Source: Flavobacterium soyae (GTDB taxonomy: Bacteria; Bacteroidota; Bacteroidia; Flavobacteriales; Flavobacteriaceae). From it: a DNA stretch of 64,000 bases. Positions 1-7,818 of this stretch are shown one piece after another. Within the stretch, counting starts at the first letter, position 1, and each line of letters begins with the position of its first letter. A program made the translations under genes and the position numbers. Under the pieces are notes generated by a model, which was given only the letters and a program-made list of their open reading frames with translations, was not told the DNA's origin and did not search any database. The stretch covers positions 132,383 through 196,382 of the forward strand of contig NZ_JAJQXA010000009.1 of assembly GCF_021245985.1 (NCBI RefSeq). The letters are read 5' to 3'.

Positions 1-598
1 ATTTATAACGTGTACGTTTTATTTCTCTGAAAAAATTAATTCCCCAGGTCTGTTTGTTTTCCTGTGAAAAACGCAATGCCGAATATGGAATTTTTATTTC
101 TACAACCCATCCGTTTTCAATAATCGAAGCTTTACTTATCCAAACGGCGTCCCAGGAATAATCTTCGCCATTTGCATCGGTCATAATACAATCTCCCTGA
201 ACATCAGCAGCAGAAACATAAAACATAAAGTCCTGCTGGCCGTCATTAAAACCGTTTATAAAGACCCCAAAGATATCTGCAGTTCCAAAATTGTCACGCT
301 GCGAAATCTCTTTTAAAATTTTATCAGGTTCATCATCATACATCATGGCGCCAATGTAAATCGCATCATTATCATATAAAACCTTGATATTAGTTTTTTT
401 ATTCTCCGGAACGGCTTTTCCGTTATCTGGTTCGAAGGTGATAAAGTCTGAGGCTGTTGCAGCATTTTCCCACTCGTTTTCATTTAATTTTCCATCAATA
501 GAAATGTTTTGCGAAATAGATTTCGCCTGCAATGCTTTTTTTTGACTGAAACACCAAAAAGTAGATAAAAGAAGAGTTAGAAAAACAAGTTTTTTCAT
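1..598 (-). CDS. DUF5916-type secreted protein (3'-truncated by window edge)
   Basis: The reading frame starts at an ATG at 598 and stays open to the left edge, giving about 199 residues. A signal peptide of about 19 residues (MKKLVFLTLLLSTFWCFSQ) is followed by a domain with ISIDGKLNENEWENA and later FGVFINGFNDGQQDFMFYVS. This resembles the carbohydrate-binding family-9-like domain at the start of Bacteroidota DUF5916 proteins, where an outer-membrane-barrel-like part normally follows. That second part would lie outside the window. The likely location is periplasm or outer membrane. No catalytic function can be assigned. It is divergent from the L,D-transpeptidase gene at 898. Confidence 0.75.
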   Translation of the reverse strand, partial: MKKLVFLTLLLSTFWCFSQKKALQAKSISQNISIDGKLNENEWENAATASDFITFEPDNGKAVPENKKTNIKVLYDNDAIYIGAMMYDDEPDKILKEISQRDNFGTADIFGVFINGFNDGQQDFMFYVSAADVQGDCIMTDANGEDYSWDAVWISKASIIENGWVVEIKIPYSALRFSQENKQTWGINFFREIKRTRYK

Positions 599-803
599 GA
601 AAATTCGAACAAAAATGATTGTAAAAGTACTTTAATTTAGAAATAATAGACAGCATTTTGTTCTACTTGTTACAGTTTAAGTTTCAAAATTTCCATTTTA
701 TTCTGCTTTTTTTAAGAAAAGTGACTAAAATGTTATGATTTTTAGCGTGAGATAAAATCTTACAGAAAGATCTTTTTTATGTTAATAATGTTAAATTTTA
801 AGC

Positions 804-832
804 AAAAAAAGCCTGATTTACAGGCTTTTATT
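804..832. terminator. Orphan hairpin between divergent genes
   Basis: AAAAAGCCTG and CAGGCTTTT form a stem with a 5-nt loop. T-runs lie on both sides, so it could terminate on either strand, yet the flanking genes diverge and neither needs a terminator here. It touches the -33 element of the 898 promoter. It could end a small unannotated transcript or act as a structural element. Confidence 0.5.
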
Positions 833-861
833 TTGATGATTTTCAAAAATTTATACTTTTG
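831..861 (+). promoter_or_regulatory. Bacteroidota-type promoter for the gene at 898
   Basis: TTTTG at 831-835 and TACTTTTG at 854-861 match the Bacteroidota -33 (TTTG/TTG) and -7 (TAnnTTTG) elements with an 18-nt spacer. Transcription would start about 30 nt before the ATG at 898. Confidence 0.55.
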
Positions 862-897
862 CTCTACCCAAATTTATTATTAACCTAAAGAAATTCA

Positions 898-1623
898 ATG
901 ATTTACAAAATTTACCCGCTGCTGGTGTTTTTTCTATTGTCTTTTGGAAAAGATTCAAAAAACACTCCCGAATTAAAACCTGCAACAACAAAAAGTATTG
1001 CGAAAGTTGAAACAAACCTTTCTGTTGATGCAAAAATTGAAAATGTTTATAATACATTAAATTCAAACAATTGTAAACTTCCTGATCTTAGGACTTTTAC
1101 TGAAGCAATGAAAGGATTTTATCTTTTGAAAGAAAGAGGGATTGTTCAGAAAAACATTCTGACATTGATTGATTTTAGTCTTTCATCAAATACCAAACGT
1201 CTTTGGGTAATTGATATGACTACAAATACGGTATTATTTAATTCTTTGGTAGCTCACGGAAGAAATACCGGAGAAGAATTTGCATCAGCATTTTCTAACT
1301 TAAACTCTTCATTTAAAAGTAGTTTAGGTTTTTATGCAACTGGCGAAATCTACCAAGGAAAACATGGGGCTTCATTACGTTTAGACGGTCTTGAAAGAGG
1401 TTTAAACGACAACGCCCGAGAAAGAGGAGTTGTGATGCATGGGGCTGATTATGTATCTGAATCATTTATCAGAGATCACAAAAGATTAGGCAGAAGCCAA
1501 GGCTGCCCTGCTGTTCCTGTTGAATTGACAGATGAAATAATCCAAACTATTAAAGACAAATCATGTTTGTATATCTACCATCCGTCAAGAAGCTTTACGA
1601 TGGAAGAGAAACTAATCTCTTAG
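898..1623 (+). CDS. Murein L,D-transpeptidase catalytic domain family protein (YkuD_2 type)
   Basis: 241 residues with a hydrophobic N-terminus that looks like a signal peptide. The catalytic region carries HGADYV near residue 181 and GRSQGCPAV, with the presumed nucleophile Cys203. This is the signature of the YkuD_2 branch of L,D-transpeptidase-like proteins, and the whole catalytic half is present. Such enzymes act on peptidoglycan stem peptides in the periplasm; the exact reaction of this branch is not established. Its last 12 bases overlap the end of the convergent L,D-transpeptidase gene at 1612, so the two murein enzymes meet tail to tail. A TAnnTTTG promoter lies just upstream. Confidence 0.85.
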   Translation: MIYKIYPLLVFFLLSFGKDSKNTPELKPATTKSIAKVETNLSVDAKIENVYNTLNSNNCKLPDLRTFTEAMKGFYLLKERGIVQKNILTLIDFSLSSNTKRLWVIDMTTNTVLFNSLVAHGRNTGEEFASAFSNLNSSFKSSLGFYATGEIYQGKHGASLRLDGLERGLNDNARERGVVMHGADYVSESFIRDHKRLGRSQGCPAVPVELTDEIIQTIKDKSCLYIYHPSRSFTMEEKLIS

Positions 1624-3195
1624 TTTAGCATACAAATCTGAATCAAGATTATAAATATCAGCTCTAAAAATGAGCTGATTTTTTTTGCTCCAAGCCGTCC
1701 AATACCATTGATATAAAGCATATTTCTTGGTAATTTTAAAGCTCATGGTTTTTTTAGAGGCAATTATAGTATCGATTTTTTCTTTAGAAAACCTTTCAGG
1801 ATCATCCAGAATATGTTCAGCCAATTCAAGCGGATTTTCAACACGAACACAACCAGAGCTCAATGAACGATTGTTGCGTTCAAAATAATTTCTGTGGTTG
1901 GTATCATGCAGGTAAACACTGTGGTGATTAGGAAACAAAATTTTCATTAATCCTAATGAGTTATTATAACCCGGACTTTGAACATATCTGTAATTGTTAG
2001 GTTTGTTTTCGTTCCAGGCATGCGGCTCGACCACATTTCCAGATGTGTCGTAAATCGTTATATTTTTCTTTGCTAAATAATTTCGGTTGCGTTTCATTGC
2101 AGGAACAACATCTTCCTTTAAAATTGTTGGCGGAACAGTCCAAGTTGGGTTAAAAACAACCGTTTTTAAAACAGATGTAATAATAGGTGTTTTTCTTTTA
2201 CTTGTTCCTACCACAATATTTCGAACTAAAGTTGTGTCCTGATTTTCGACAACATTTAAGCTGTAATCCGGAATATTGATAATAAAATAATTTTCGGCAA
2301 ATTCGGCAGGATACCATCTCCAGCGTTCTAAATTGGCAATAATCTGCTGTTTTCTTTTTTCTTTGGAATAGTTTAAAGCGCTGATAGTTCCAGGACCAAT
2401 AACGCCATCATCGGCTAAACCATGTCTTTCCTGAAATTTTTTAATCGATTCAAAAGTTTTTTGGTCGTATTTATTAGTTAAACTGTCTTTGCCAGACATA
2501 TCTTTCCAAAACAAAAGTTTCTTCTTAATATTGATTACCGCATTGTTTGTGTCGTTTAAAGTAATTTTCTTTAAAGATTCAATAGTTGTAATATCTTCGT
2601 CAGGATAAGAATTGATGATTTCAAGAGATTTTAGTAACTGCTTATATATGATAGATTTAGGCTGAATGTTTTCAACAATACTGTCTAATTTGTTTTTATT
2701 AAAAGCATTAATAAGAACACTGTTTACATCAAATGGTTTTTCATCTAAATCCCAATCTGTATACAATTTTTTAGGATCTAGTTTTCCTTTATATAAATGA
2801 TTTAAATATTTTTCGAAATTATAAGTCAGTAAAATATCGTATGTTGCTAAATCAGCATCGTTTAGACTGCTGATTCGTTTTTCGAATTTTTCCAGCTGCG
2901 ATGCTTTATAATCTTCGGGATTAAGTCCTAATTCTTCAGATTTTTCCAGCTGAGATAATACATAGGTTCTCTTTTTTAGATTTCCCCAAACAGTTTTATT
3001 TTCAGATGAAGTATAAAATTGTTTAAGGGTTTCACTTTTAAAGGTACTTAAAAGTGCTGTATCAACTTCTACTTTTCGTTCATCAGTAAGTATAATTGGC
3101 GGCGCTTTTTTTACTGCAGCAGGAGCCGGTTTAGGAGCATCTTTTTTACAGCTAATTAAACTTAATACCAATAAAAAAAAGTAAAATTTCCTCAT
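1612..3195 (-). CDS. L,D-transpeptidase of the YcbB/LdtD type, lipoprotein
   Basis: 527 residues. The N-terminus has a lipobox (LSLISC, Cys16), so it should be lipid-anchored. An N-terminal scaffold is followed by a peptidoglycan-binding repeat around residues 240-275 (FQERHGLADDGVIGPGTISA) and a YkuD catalytic domain. That domain contains HDTNHRNYF and SLSSGCVRV with catalytic Cys449. This order and length match YcbB/LdtD, which makes 3-3 cross-links in peptidoglycan. The start lies 1 nt after the stop of the GNAT gene, so both are probably co-transcribed. The 3' end overlaps the convergent YkuD_2 gene by 12 bp. Confidence 0.9.
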   Translation of the reverse strand: MRKFYFFLLVLSLISCKKDAPKPAPAAVKKAPPIILTDERKVEVDTALLSTFKSETLKQFYTSSENKTVWGNLKKRTYVLSQLEKSEELGLNPEDYKASQLEKFEKRISSLNDADLATYDILLTYNFEKYLNHLYKGKLDPKKLYTDWDLDEKPFDVNSVLINAFNKNKLDSIVENIQPKSIIYKQLLKSLEIINSYPDEDITTIESLKKITLNDTNNAVINIKKKLLFWKDMSGKDSLTNKYDQKTFESIKKFQERHGLADDGVIGPGTISALNYSKEKRKQQIIANLERWRWYPAEFAENYFIINIPDYSLNVVENQDTTLVRNIVVGTSKRKTPIITSVLKTVVFNPTWTVPPTILKEDVVPAMKRNRNYLAKKNITIYDTSGNVVEPHAWNENKPNNYRYVQSPGYNNSLGLMKILFPNHHSVYLHDTNHRNYFERNNRSLSSGCVRVENPLELAEHILDDPERFSKEKIDTIIASKKTMSFKITKKYALYQWYWTAWSKKNQLIFRADIYNLDSDLYAKLRD

Positions 3196-3196
3196 T

Positions 3197-3634
3197 TTAT
3201 AATTTTTTAAACATTAAATAATGTTCGCCAACATCTTTAATATCAAATGGTTCACCTAGGGGCTGGTATCCCATTTTTCTGTAAAAACCAACGGCGGCGG
3301 TTCTAGCATTAAACCAAATCAAATCGACTTTGTTTTCATTGCAGCAGGTTTCACAATGCTTAACTAAAGCTTCTCCAAATCCTTTTTTCTGATGCGTTTC
3401 TAAAACTGCCATCCCTCGAATTTGTGCTTGACTTTTTTCGGCAAATATAGGATTGATTTTATTGAATAACGAAATAATTCCTATTAAATCTTCATTATTA
3501 AATAAACCAAAATGATGTGTCGTGTCTAAATCGTCTCCCTCAAAGATGCAGCTTTCGATAGGTCTGCCTTTTCTTAAAACAGGCTGGCGAACAATATAGG
3601 TTTCTTTTGATGGGACTTCTTTAATAATATTCAT
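3197..3634 (-). CDS. GNAT family N-acetyltransferase
   Basis: 145 residues, the usual size for a single GNAT domain. The acetyl-CoA-binding motif appears as QIRGMAVLETHQKKGFGEAL (about residues 68-87), and the C-terminal part has GFYRKMGYQ, typical of the last GNAT strands. The substrate cannot be told from sequence. It is the first gene of a probable two-gene unit with the L,D-transpeptidase that follows 1 nt later, which may hint at a cell-wall-related or antibiotic-related substrate, but that is only context. Confidence 0.85.
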   Translation of the reverse strand: MNIIKEVPSKETYIVRQPVLRKGRPIESCIFEGDDLDTTHHFGLFNNEDLIGIISLFNKINPIFAEKSQAQIRGMAVLETHQKKGFGEALVKHCETCCNENKVDLIWFNARTAAVGFYRKMGYQPLGEPFDIKDVGEHYLMFKKL

Positions 3635-3730
3635 GATTTTTTTAAAATAATTGATTTTATAACTTTTTAATTTTAAATAGGTTATAAGAAATTGTTGATT
3701 TTAATTGATTTTTTTTGCCAAAAAGCTTGT

Positions 3731-3758
3731 TTTGAACTTAACTTATTTTTTATATTTG
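3731..3758 (+). promoter_or_regulatory. Promoter of first tRNA-Gly
   Basis: TTTG at 3731-3734 and TATATTTG at 3751-3758 fit the Bacteroidota promoter consensus. The tRNA begins 11 nt downstream. Confidence 0.6.
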
Positions 3759-3768
3759 CACCAGCAAT

Positions 3769-3841
<73 letters not shown>

Positions 3842-3843
3842 CT

Positions 3844-3877
3844 AAAAAACCGGAACTTAATTGTTTCGGTTTTTTTA
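3844..3877 (+). terminator. Terminator of first tRNA-Gly
   Basis: AAAAAACCG and CGGTTTTTT form a stem directly after the tRNA and run into a T-tract. The second tRNA therefore appears to have its own promoter rather than sharing a transcript. Confidence 0.65.
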
Positions 3878-3900
3878 TCAAACTTAAATAATTTTTGATT

Positions 3901-3935
3901 TTTGTTTTTTAAAAAGAATTAATTATTTATATTTG
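3901..3935 (+). promoter_or_regulatory. Promoter of second tRNA-Gly
   Basis: TATATTTG at 3928-3935, followed by CACC as in the first copy, is a good -7 element. A TTTG at 3901-3904 may be the upstream element, though the 23-nt spacing is long. Confidence 0.5.
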
Positions 3936-3947
3936 CACCCTGTTAAT

Positions 3948-4020
<73 letters not shown>

Positions 4021-4024
4021 CTTC

Positions 4025-4057
4025 AAAAGCCTCAAACATTTTTTGAGGCTTTTTTTT
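4025..4057 (+). terminator. Terminator of second tRNA-Gly
   Basis: AAAGCCTCAAA pairs with TTTGAGGCTTT and is followed by a long T-run. This is a strong intrinsic terminator. Confidence 0.8.
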
Positions 4058-4071
4058 ATGATTTTTTTTTA

Positions 4072-4145
4072 ACCATATAAGTGATATAAGTTATTATAAG
4101 TTTTTTGTCAATCTTTTTTAAATGAACTTACATTACTTATATGGT
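4072..4145. repeat. Imperfect 21-bp inverted repeat
   Basis: The arm at 4072-4092 (ACCATATAAGTGATATAAG...) and the reverse complement of 4125-4145 agree at 19 of 21 positions, separated by 32 nt. It sits between the tRNA terminator and the end of pepE (which reads leftward), so it may be a transcription-end structure or a dispersed repeat. Confidence 0.65.
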
Positions 4146-4152
4146 GGAAAAA

Positions 4153-4860
4153 TTATTTTAAGTTGCTCAAATCGCTTTCTGGTTCTAGTTCTTCCGGATT
4201 TTGGTTTTGCTTAAAAAGTCTTGCTTTTAGAGAGCCTTTCAGGGTTATTTTGTTTCCTTTTACTTCAAGCCAGCTTCCTTCCCTTAAACCTAAAACCGGA
4301 ATTGCATTAAAAGAATGGAATTCTTTAATTCTGGTTTCGCGTGTTTCGCCCATATGCTGTGAATTTACATCAGGATCTAAATAATGCGGGTTTAAATTAA
4401 ACGGAATTAATCCTAAAGTTTGAAAACTCGGCGGATAAATAATTGGCATATCATTCGTAGTCTGCATTGATAAACCGCAAATGTTGCTTCCGGCACTTGT
4501 TCCTAAATAGGGAGTTCCGTTTTTAACTTTTTCTGCAAGCAATTGCATTATATTGTTTTTGTATAGCTGTGTAACAAGTAAAAATGTGTTTCCGCCGCCC
4601 GTAAATATTCCTTCGGCATTTTGTATGGCTTTTTCAGGACTTTCAAATTCATGAATTCCCTGAAGCTTAATATTTATAGATGCAAATGCTTCGGCAGCTT
4701 TTTGTGTGTATTCTTCGTGTGATATTCCGCCGGGGCGTGCATACGGAATAAATAAAATAGTGGTACAGTTTTTAAAATGTAATTGTAATGCAGGTAATAT
4801 ATAGTCTAAATAACTGCCGCCGTGCAGGGTAGATGTGCTGGCGATGATAATGCTTTTCAT
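4153..4860 (-). CDS. pepE: Dipeptidase E (alpha-aspartyl dipeptidase, peptidase family S51)
   Basis: 235 residues, close to the family length of about 230. The nucleophile elbow LGTSAGSN places catalytic Ser122, and TGGGNTF at about residue 87 is the conserved glycine-rich segment of family S51. Such enzymes cleave N-terminal aspartyl dipeptides in the cytoplasm and belong to the class I glutamine-amidotransferase-like fold. It stands alone between the tRNA pair and the divergent paralogue cluster at 5025. Confidence 0.88.
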   Translation of the reverse strand: MKSIIIASTSTLHGGSYLDYILPALQLHFKNCTTILFIPYARPGGISHEEYTQKAAEAFASINIKLQGIHEFESPEKAIQNAEGIFTGGGNTFLLVTQLYKNNIMQLLAEKVKNGTPYLGTSAGSNICGLSMQTTNDMPIIYPPSFQTLGLIPFNLNPHYLDPDVNSQHMGETRETRIKEFHSFNAIPVLGLREGSWLEVKGNKITLKGSLKARLFKQNQNPEELEPESDLSNLK

Positions 4861-4965
4861 AATTCTAAACTCAAATTCAATTCGTTAAAGATATTAAAAA
4901 AAGTCTGTCCAAAATAATTGATGAATTGGAGTTTAATTAACATATTTTTACCAACTCATTAATAC

Positions 4966-4973
4966 TAAATTTG
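4966..4973 (+). promoter_or_regulatory. -7 element upstream of the carboxypeptidase-regulatory paralogue cluster
   Basis: TAAATTTG matches TAnnTTTG about 50 nt before the first gene of the five-gene run. No clear TTTG is seen at the matching upstream distance. Confidence 0.35.
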
Positions 4974-5024
4974 GAAGACATTAGGATATTTTTACCTTTT
5001 TAATAATTTCCTAAATTTTTCGTT

Positions 5025-5792
5025 TTGACAAAGAATATTGTATTTTTTTTAGTTGCAGTTATAAGTCAGAATTCCTGGTCTCAAAATCAGGAACGTACGC
5101 TTATAAACGGAAAAATTACTGCAAATACAAATGATTTAGAAGGCGTATATGTTGTCAATTCTCAAACTGAAGTTATGACAACTACAGATGCATCCGGAGC
5201 CTTTTCTATTTTGGCAAAACCAGATGATATGCTTATTTTTTCTTCCATTCAATTTAAAGAAAATAGAGTTTCTCTTACCTGTGAAAATTTTACCGATTTG
5301 AATTTTACTGTAAAAATGAATTTGGTAGTGCATCAATTGCAGGAAGTTATCGTAAAAAGATATGACAATATAAATGCTGTTTCTCTGGGGATTATTCCGG
5401 CGGGACAAAAATCATATACAGAAGCCGAAAGAAAATTACATACCGCAACAGCATTAAATGCAACGGCAAATGTCGGAAGTATGGCTGGCGGATCAATTTC
5501 TGCAGATCCCTTGCTGAACTTTTTCTCGGGCCGGACAGCGATGCTGAAAAAAGAAGTTGAAGTAGAGAAGAAGGAATTTTTCATGAGACTTTTAGAAAAA
5601 ATGTTTACGCTTGAACATTTTGTGGAACGCTTAAAAATTCCGGCCGAATATGTAAAAGGTTTTGAATATTATGCTGTCGAAAATAAACAGTTTACGAATA
5701 TTTTAAACTCTAAAAATAAAACTTCAACCGAATTTTTGCTAGGCGAATTAGCAGTAAAGTATAAAGAAATAATTGCGAGTGAAGTTAAATAA
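5025..5792 (+). CDS. Carboxypeptidase-regulatory-like domain protein, paralogue 1 of 3
   Basis: 255 residues starting at TTG; no in-frame ATG precedes the signal peptide (TKNIVFFLVAVISQNSWSQ). The N-terminal part (INGKITANTNDLEGVYVVNS, then GAFSILAKPDDMLIFSSI) is a CarboxypepD_reg-like beta-sandwich, as found at the start of TonB-dependent receptors, but no receptor plug or barrel follows. The C-terminal part contains FFSGRTAMLKKEVEVEKKEF and ERLKIPAEYVKGF, shared almost unchanged with paralogue 2. It is probably a periplasmic or surface protein. It overlaps the next gene, pointing to translational coupling. Confidence 0.75.
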   Translation: MTKNIVFFLVAVISQNSWSQNQERTLINGKITANTNDLEGVYVVNSQTEVMTTTDASGAFSILAKPDDMLIFSSIQFKENRVSLTCENFTDLNFTVKMNLVVHQLQEVIVKRYDNINAVSLGIIPAGQKSYTEAERKLHTATALNATANVGSMAGGSISADPLLNFFSGRTAMLKKEVEVEKKEFFMRLLEKMFTLEHFVERLKIPAEYVKGFEYYAVENKQFTNILNSKNKTSTEFLLGELAVKYKEIIASEVK

Positions 5793-6507
5793 TACTCTAC
5801 ATATAATTTTAATTCTATTTTTTGTTCAAATTGGTCTTGGGCAAAATGCACCTTCTAAAGAAATTTTAGGGCAAATCTTCGAAAAAACTACTTCGGTTGA
5901 CGGAGTAAATATTGTTAATAATACCACACAAGTTTCAACTATTTCTGATGCAGATGGGAGATTTTCTATTATGGCTAAAGAAGGTGATGTCTTGGTTTTT
6001 TCGGCTGTAAATTTAGAACCGTATAAACTCCGAATTTCTGCTGAAGATTTAACCTTAAGTCTGCTTGTGATTAAAATGACGGCAAAAGAAATCGAATTGA
6101 AAGAAGTTAAAGTAAATGATAATTATGGAATTACTGCTGAAAATTTAGGAATTGTTCCGCATGGTCAAAAAACATATACGCCTGCAGAAAGAAAAGTTTA
6201 TACCGCAACTTCGACTTCTATAGATAAAATCCTCAATAAAATTTCCGGACGTACCGCAATGTTAAAAAAAGAGGTAAATGTGGAAAAAAAGGAGATGCTT
6301 TTTAGAAAAATTGAGTATCTTTTTGAAGAAAATTATTACACGGAAAGATTAAAAATTCCGGCAGATGATATCAAAGGATTTCAATTATATTGTGTGGATG
6401 ATGCCGAATTTGCCGTATCTTTGAATACAAAGAATAAAACAATGAGTATGTTTTTAATAACAGAGTTAGCTCGAAAATATCTAATAATTCTTGAAAATGA
6501 AAAATAA
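5779..6507 (+). CDS. Carboxypeptidase-regulatory-like domain protein, paralogue 2 of 3
   Basis: The frame is open from a TTG at 5773, but I prefer the GTG at 5779 because it gives a cleaner signal peptide (KLNNTLHIILILFFVQIGLG). It overlaps the stop of paralogue 1 by 14 bp. The order of parts repeats paralogue 1: beta-sandwich domain (DGRFSIMAKEGDVLVFSAVN), an ENLGIVPHGQKTYTPAERK segment matching SLGIIPAGQKSYTEAERK in paralogue 1, then SGRTAMLKKEVNVEKKE and ERLKIPADDIKGF. Paralogue 1 has an extra glycine- and alanine-rich insert before SGRTAML that is missing here. Function unknown. Confidence 0.72.
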   Translation: MKLNNTLHIILILFFVQIGLGQNAPSKEILGQIFEKTTSVDGVNIVNNTTQVSTISDADGRFSIMAKEGDVLVFSAVNLEPYKLRISAEDLTLSLLVIKMTAKEIELKEVKVNDNYGITAENLGIVPHGQKTYTPAERKVYTATSTSIDKILNKISGRTAMLKKEVNVEKKEMLFRKIEYLFEENYYTERLKIPADDIKGFQLYCVDDAEFAVSLNTKNKTMSMFLITELARKYLIILENEK

Positions 6508-7249
6508 ACTAGGAGTATTCGTTGTTTGCTTATTTTGTCAAATAATGCTTGGGCAAAATAGCTCAAGAAAGTCGCTGCACGGTCAGGTTACAAACAAATC
6601 ACTTTCTATAGAAAGTGGCTATGTTATGAATATCAATGCAAAATCCAGAACTTTTATTGGTCCCGGCGGATTGTTTGATATTTTGGCACAGCCAAAAGAT
6701 ACTTTGCTTTTTACCGGTTTGGCTTTTCAGTCTAAAAAAATTGTTTTAACAGAGAAAGACTGCTCGCAGATACTTTTTTCTGTAGCTTTAGATTTGGTTA
6801 GCAATGAATTAAAAGAAGTTGTGGTTCGTAAAGATTTAAAAGTAAAATCATTAGACAGCAATACGCAGCAATATGTTGATATGCAGTTTGAAGATGATAA
6901 ACAATCAACGGCAAAAAATACGGTGATGTATTCTGATCAAACTATTAAATACGGAATGGACTTTGTTCGAATTTTTAAAGATGTCAAAAAACTTCTTTCA
7001 AAAAATGATGAAATAAAAGAAGAAGAAATCTCGGACATTGCTTTTGTTGAATATTCTAAAGCTAATTTTAAACCTGATTTTTATACTAAAACCTTAGGCT
7101 TGAAAAAAGACGAAGTTGACTTGTTTTTGATGTTTTGTTCTAACGATCCCGAATCTAAAAGACATCTAAAAGAAGATCAAAAATTTGAGCTGATTGATTT
7201 TTTAATCAACAAAAATGCTGAATTTAAAAAAGTGAATGCCTCTCAATAA
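6497..7249 (+). CDS. Carboxypeptidase-regulatory-like domain protein, paralogue 3 of 3
   Basis: The frame opens at TTG 6491, but the ATG at 6497 is the likely start, giving a signal peptide MKNKLGVFVVCLFCQIMLGQ and an 11-bp overlap with paralogue 2. The N-terminal beta-sandwich is recognisable (HGQVTNKSLSIESGYVMNIN, then GGLFDILAQPKDTLLFTGLA). The C-terminal half has diverged: the SGRTAMLKKE and ERLKIP motifs of the other two are not seen, and a charged helix-rich segment takes their place. Its stop overlaps the ATG of the DUF6702 gene (TAATG), so the run is one operon. Confidence 0.7.
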   Translation: MKNKLGVFVVCLFCQIMLGQNSSRKSLHGQVTNKSLSIESGYVMNINAKSRTFIGPGGLFDILAQPKDTLLFTGLAFQSKKIVLTEKDCSQILFSVALDLVSNELKEVVVRKDLKVKSLDSNTQQYVDMQFEDDKQSTAKNTVMYSDQTIKYGMDFVRIFKDVKKLLSKNDEIKEEEISDIAFVEYSKANFKPDFYTKTLGLKKDEVDLFLMFCSNDPESKRHLKEDQKFELIDFLINKNAEFKKVNASQ

Positions 7250-7752
7250 TGAAAAAAATATTGATTTATCCTTTTATTGGGATATTGTTTTTATCACTTT
7301 CTTCCTTTGCATTTCATAAATTCTATGTAGGTGTTTTTCAGGTAGATTATGCTGCCGAGAAAAAAATGATTCAAATTACATCCCGCATTTTTATAGATGA
7401 CTTGAATAATGGGATAGAGAAAAAATACCATAAAAAAACATTCGTAGGAACAGAAAAAGAAACTCAGGCAGACCTTGATTTACTTAAAAAATACCTTGCT
7501 GAAAATTTCACTATTAAAATAAACGGACAGGCAAAACCTATTACTTTTTTGTCAAAAGAAGTTGAAGGTGATGTGTTAATCTGTTATTCGCGAATAAAAG
7601 ATATCGATAAATTTAAAACGATCGAAATTTCAAATACTATACTTGTAGACTGGAGTTCTGAACAGCAGAATATTACACATATTTCAGCATTTGGTACTAA
7701 AAGAAGTGTTCTCTTTACAGAATCTTCAAGGAAAGAATTGTTAAAGTATTAA
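7249..7752 (+). CDS. DUF6702 family protein
   Basis: 167 residues with a signal peptide (MKKILIYPFIGILFLSLSSF) and the start AFHKFYVGVFQVDYAAEKK, typical of small Bacteroidota exported proteins of the DUF6702 family. In Flavobacteriia these usually lie beside an M1 metallopeptidase gene, as here. The ATG shares one base with the preceding stop. The biochemical role is not known. By context it belongs to the same envelope module as the three upstream paralogues and the M1 enzyme 66 nt downstream. Confidence 0.75.
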   Translation: MKKILIYPFIGILFLSLSSFAFHKFYVGVFQVDYAAEKKMIQITSRIFIDDLNNGIEKKYHKKTFVGTEKETQADLDLLKKYLAENFTIKINGQAKPITFLSKEVEGDVLICYSRIKDIDKFKTIEISNTILVDWSSEQQNITHISAFGTKRSVLFTESSRKELLKY

Positions 7753-7818
7753 TTAATAAGTTAAAATAATATTTTAATTGTTATTTTCACACCCTGACAA
7801 AATTACCATTAGACTTTT

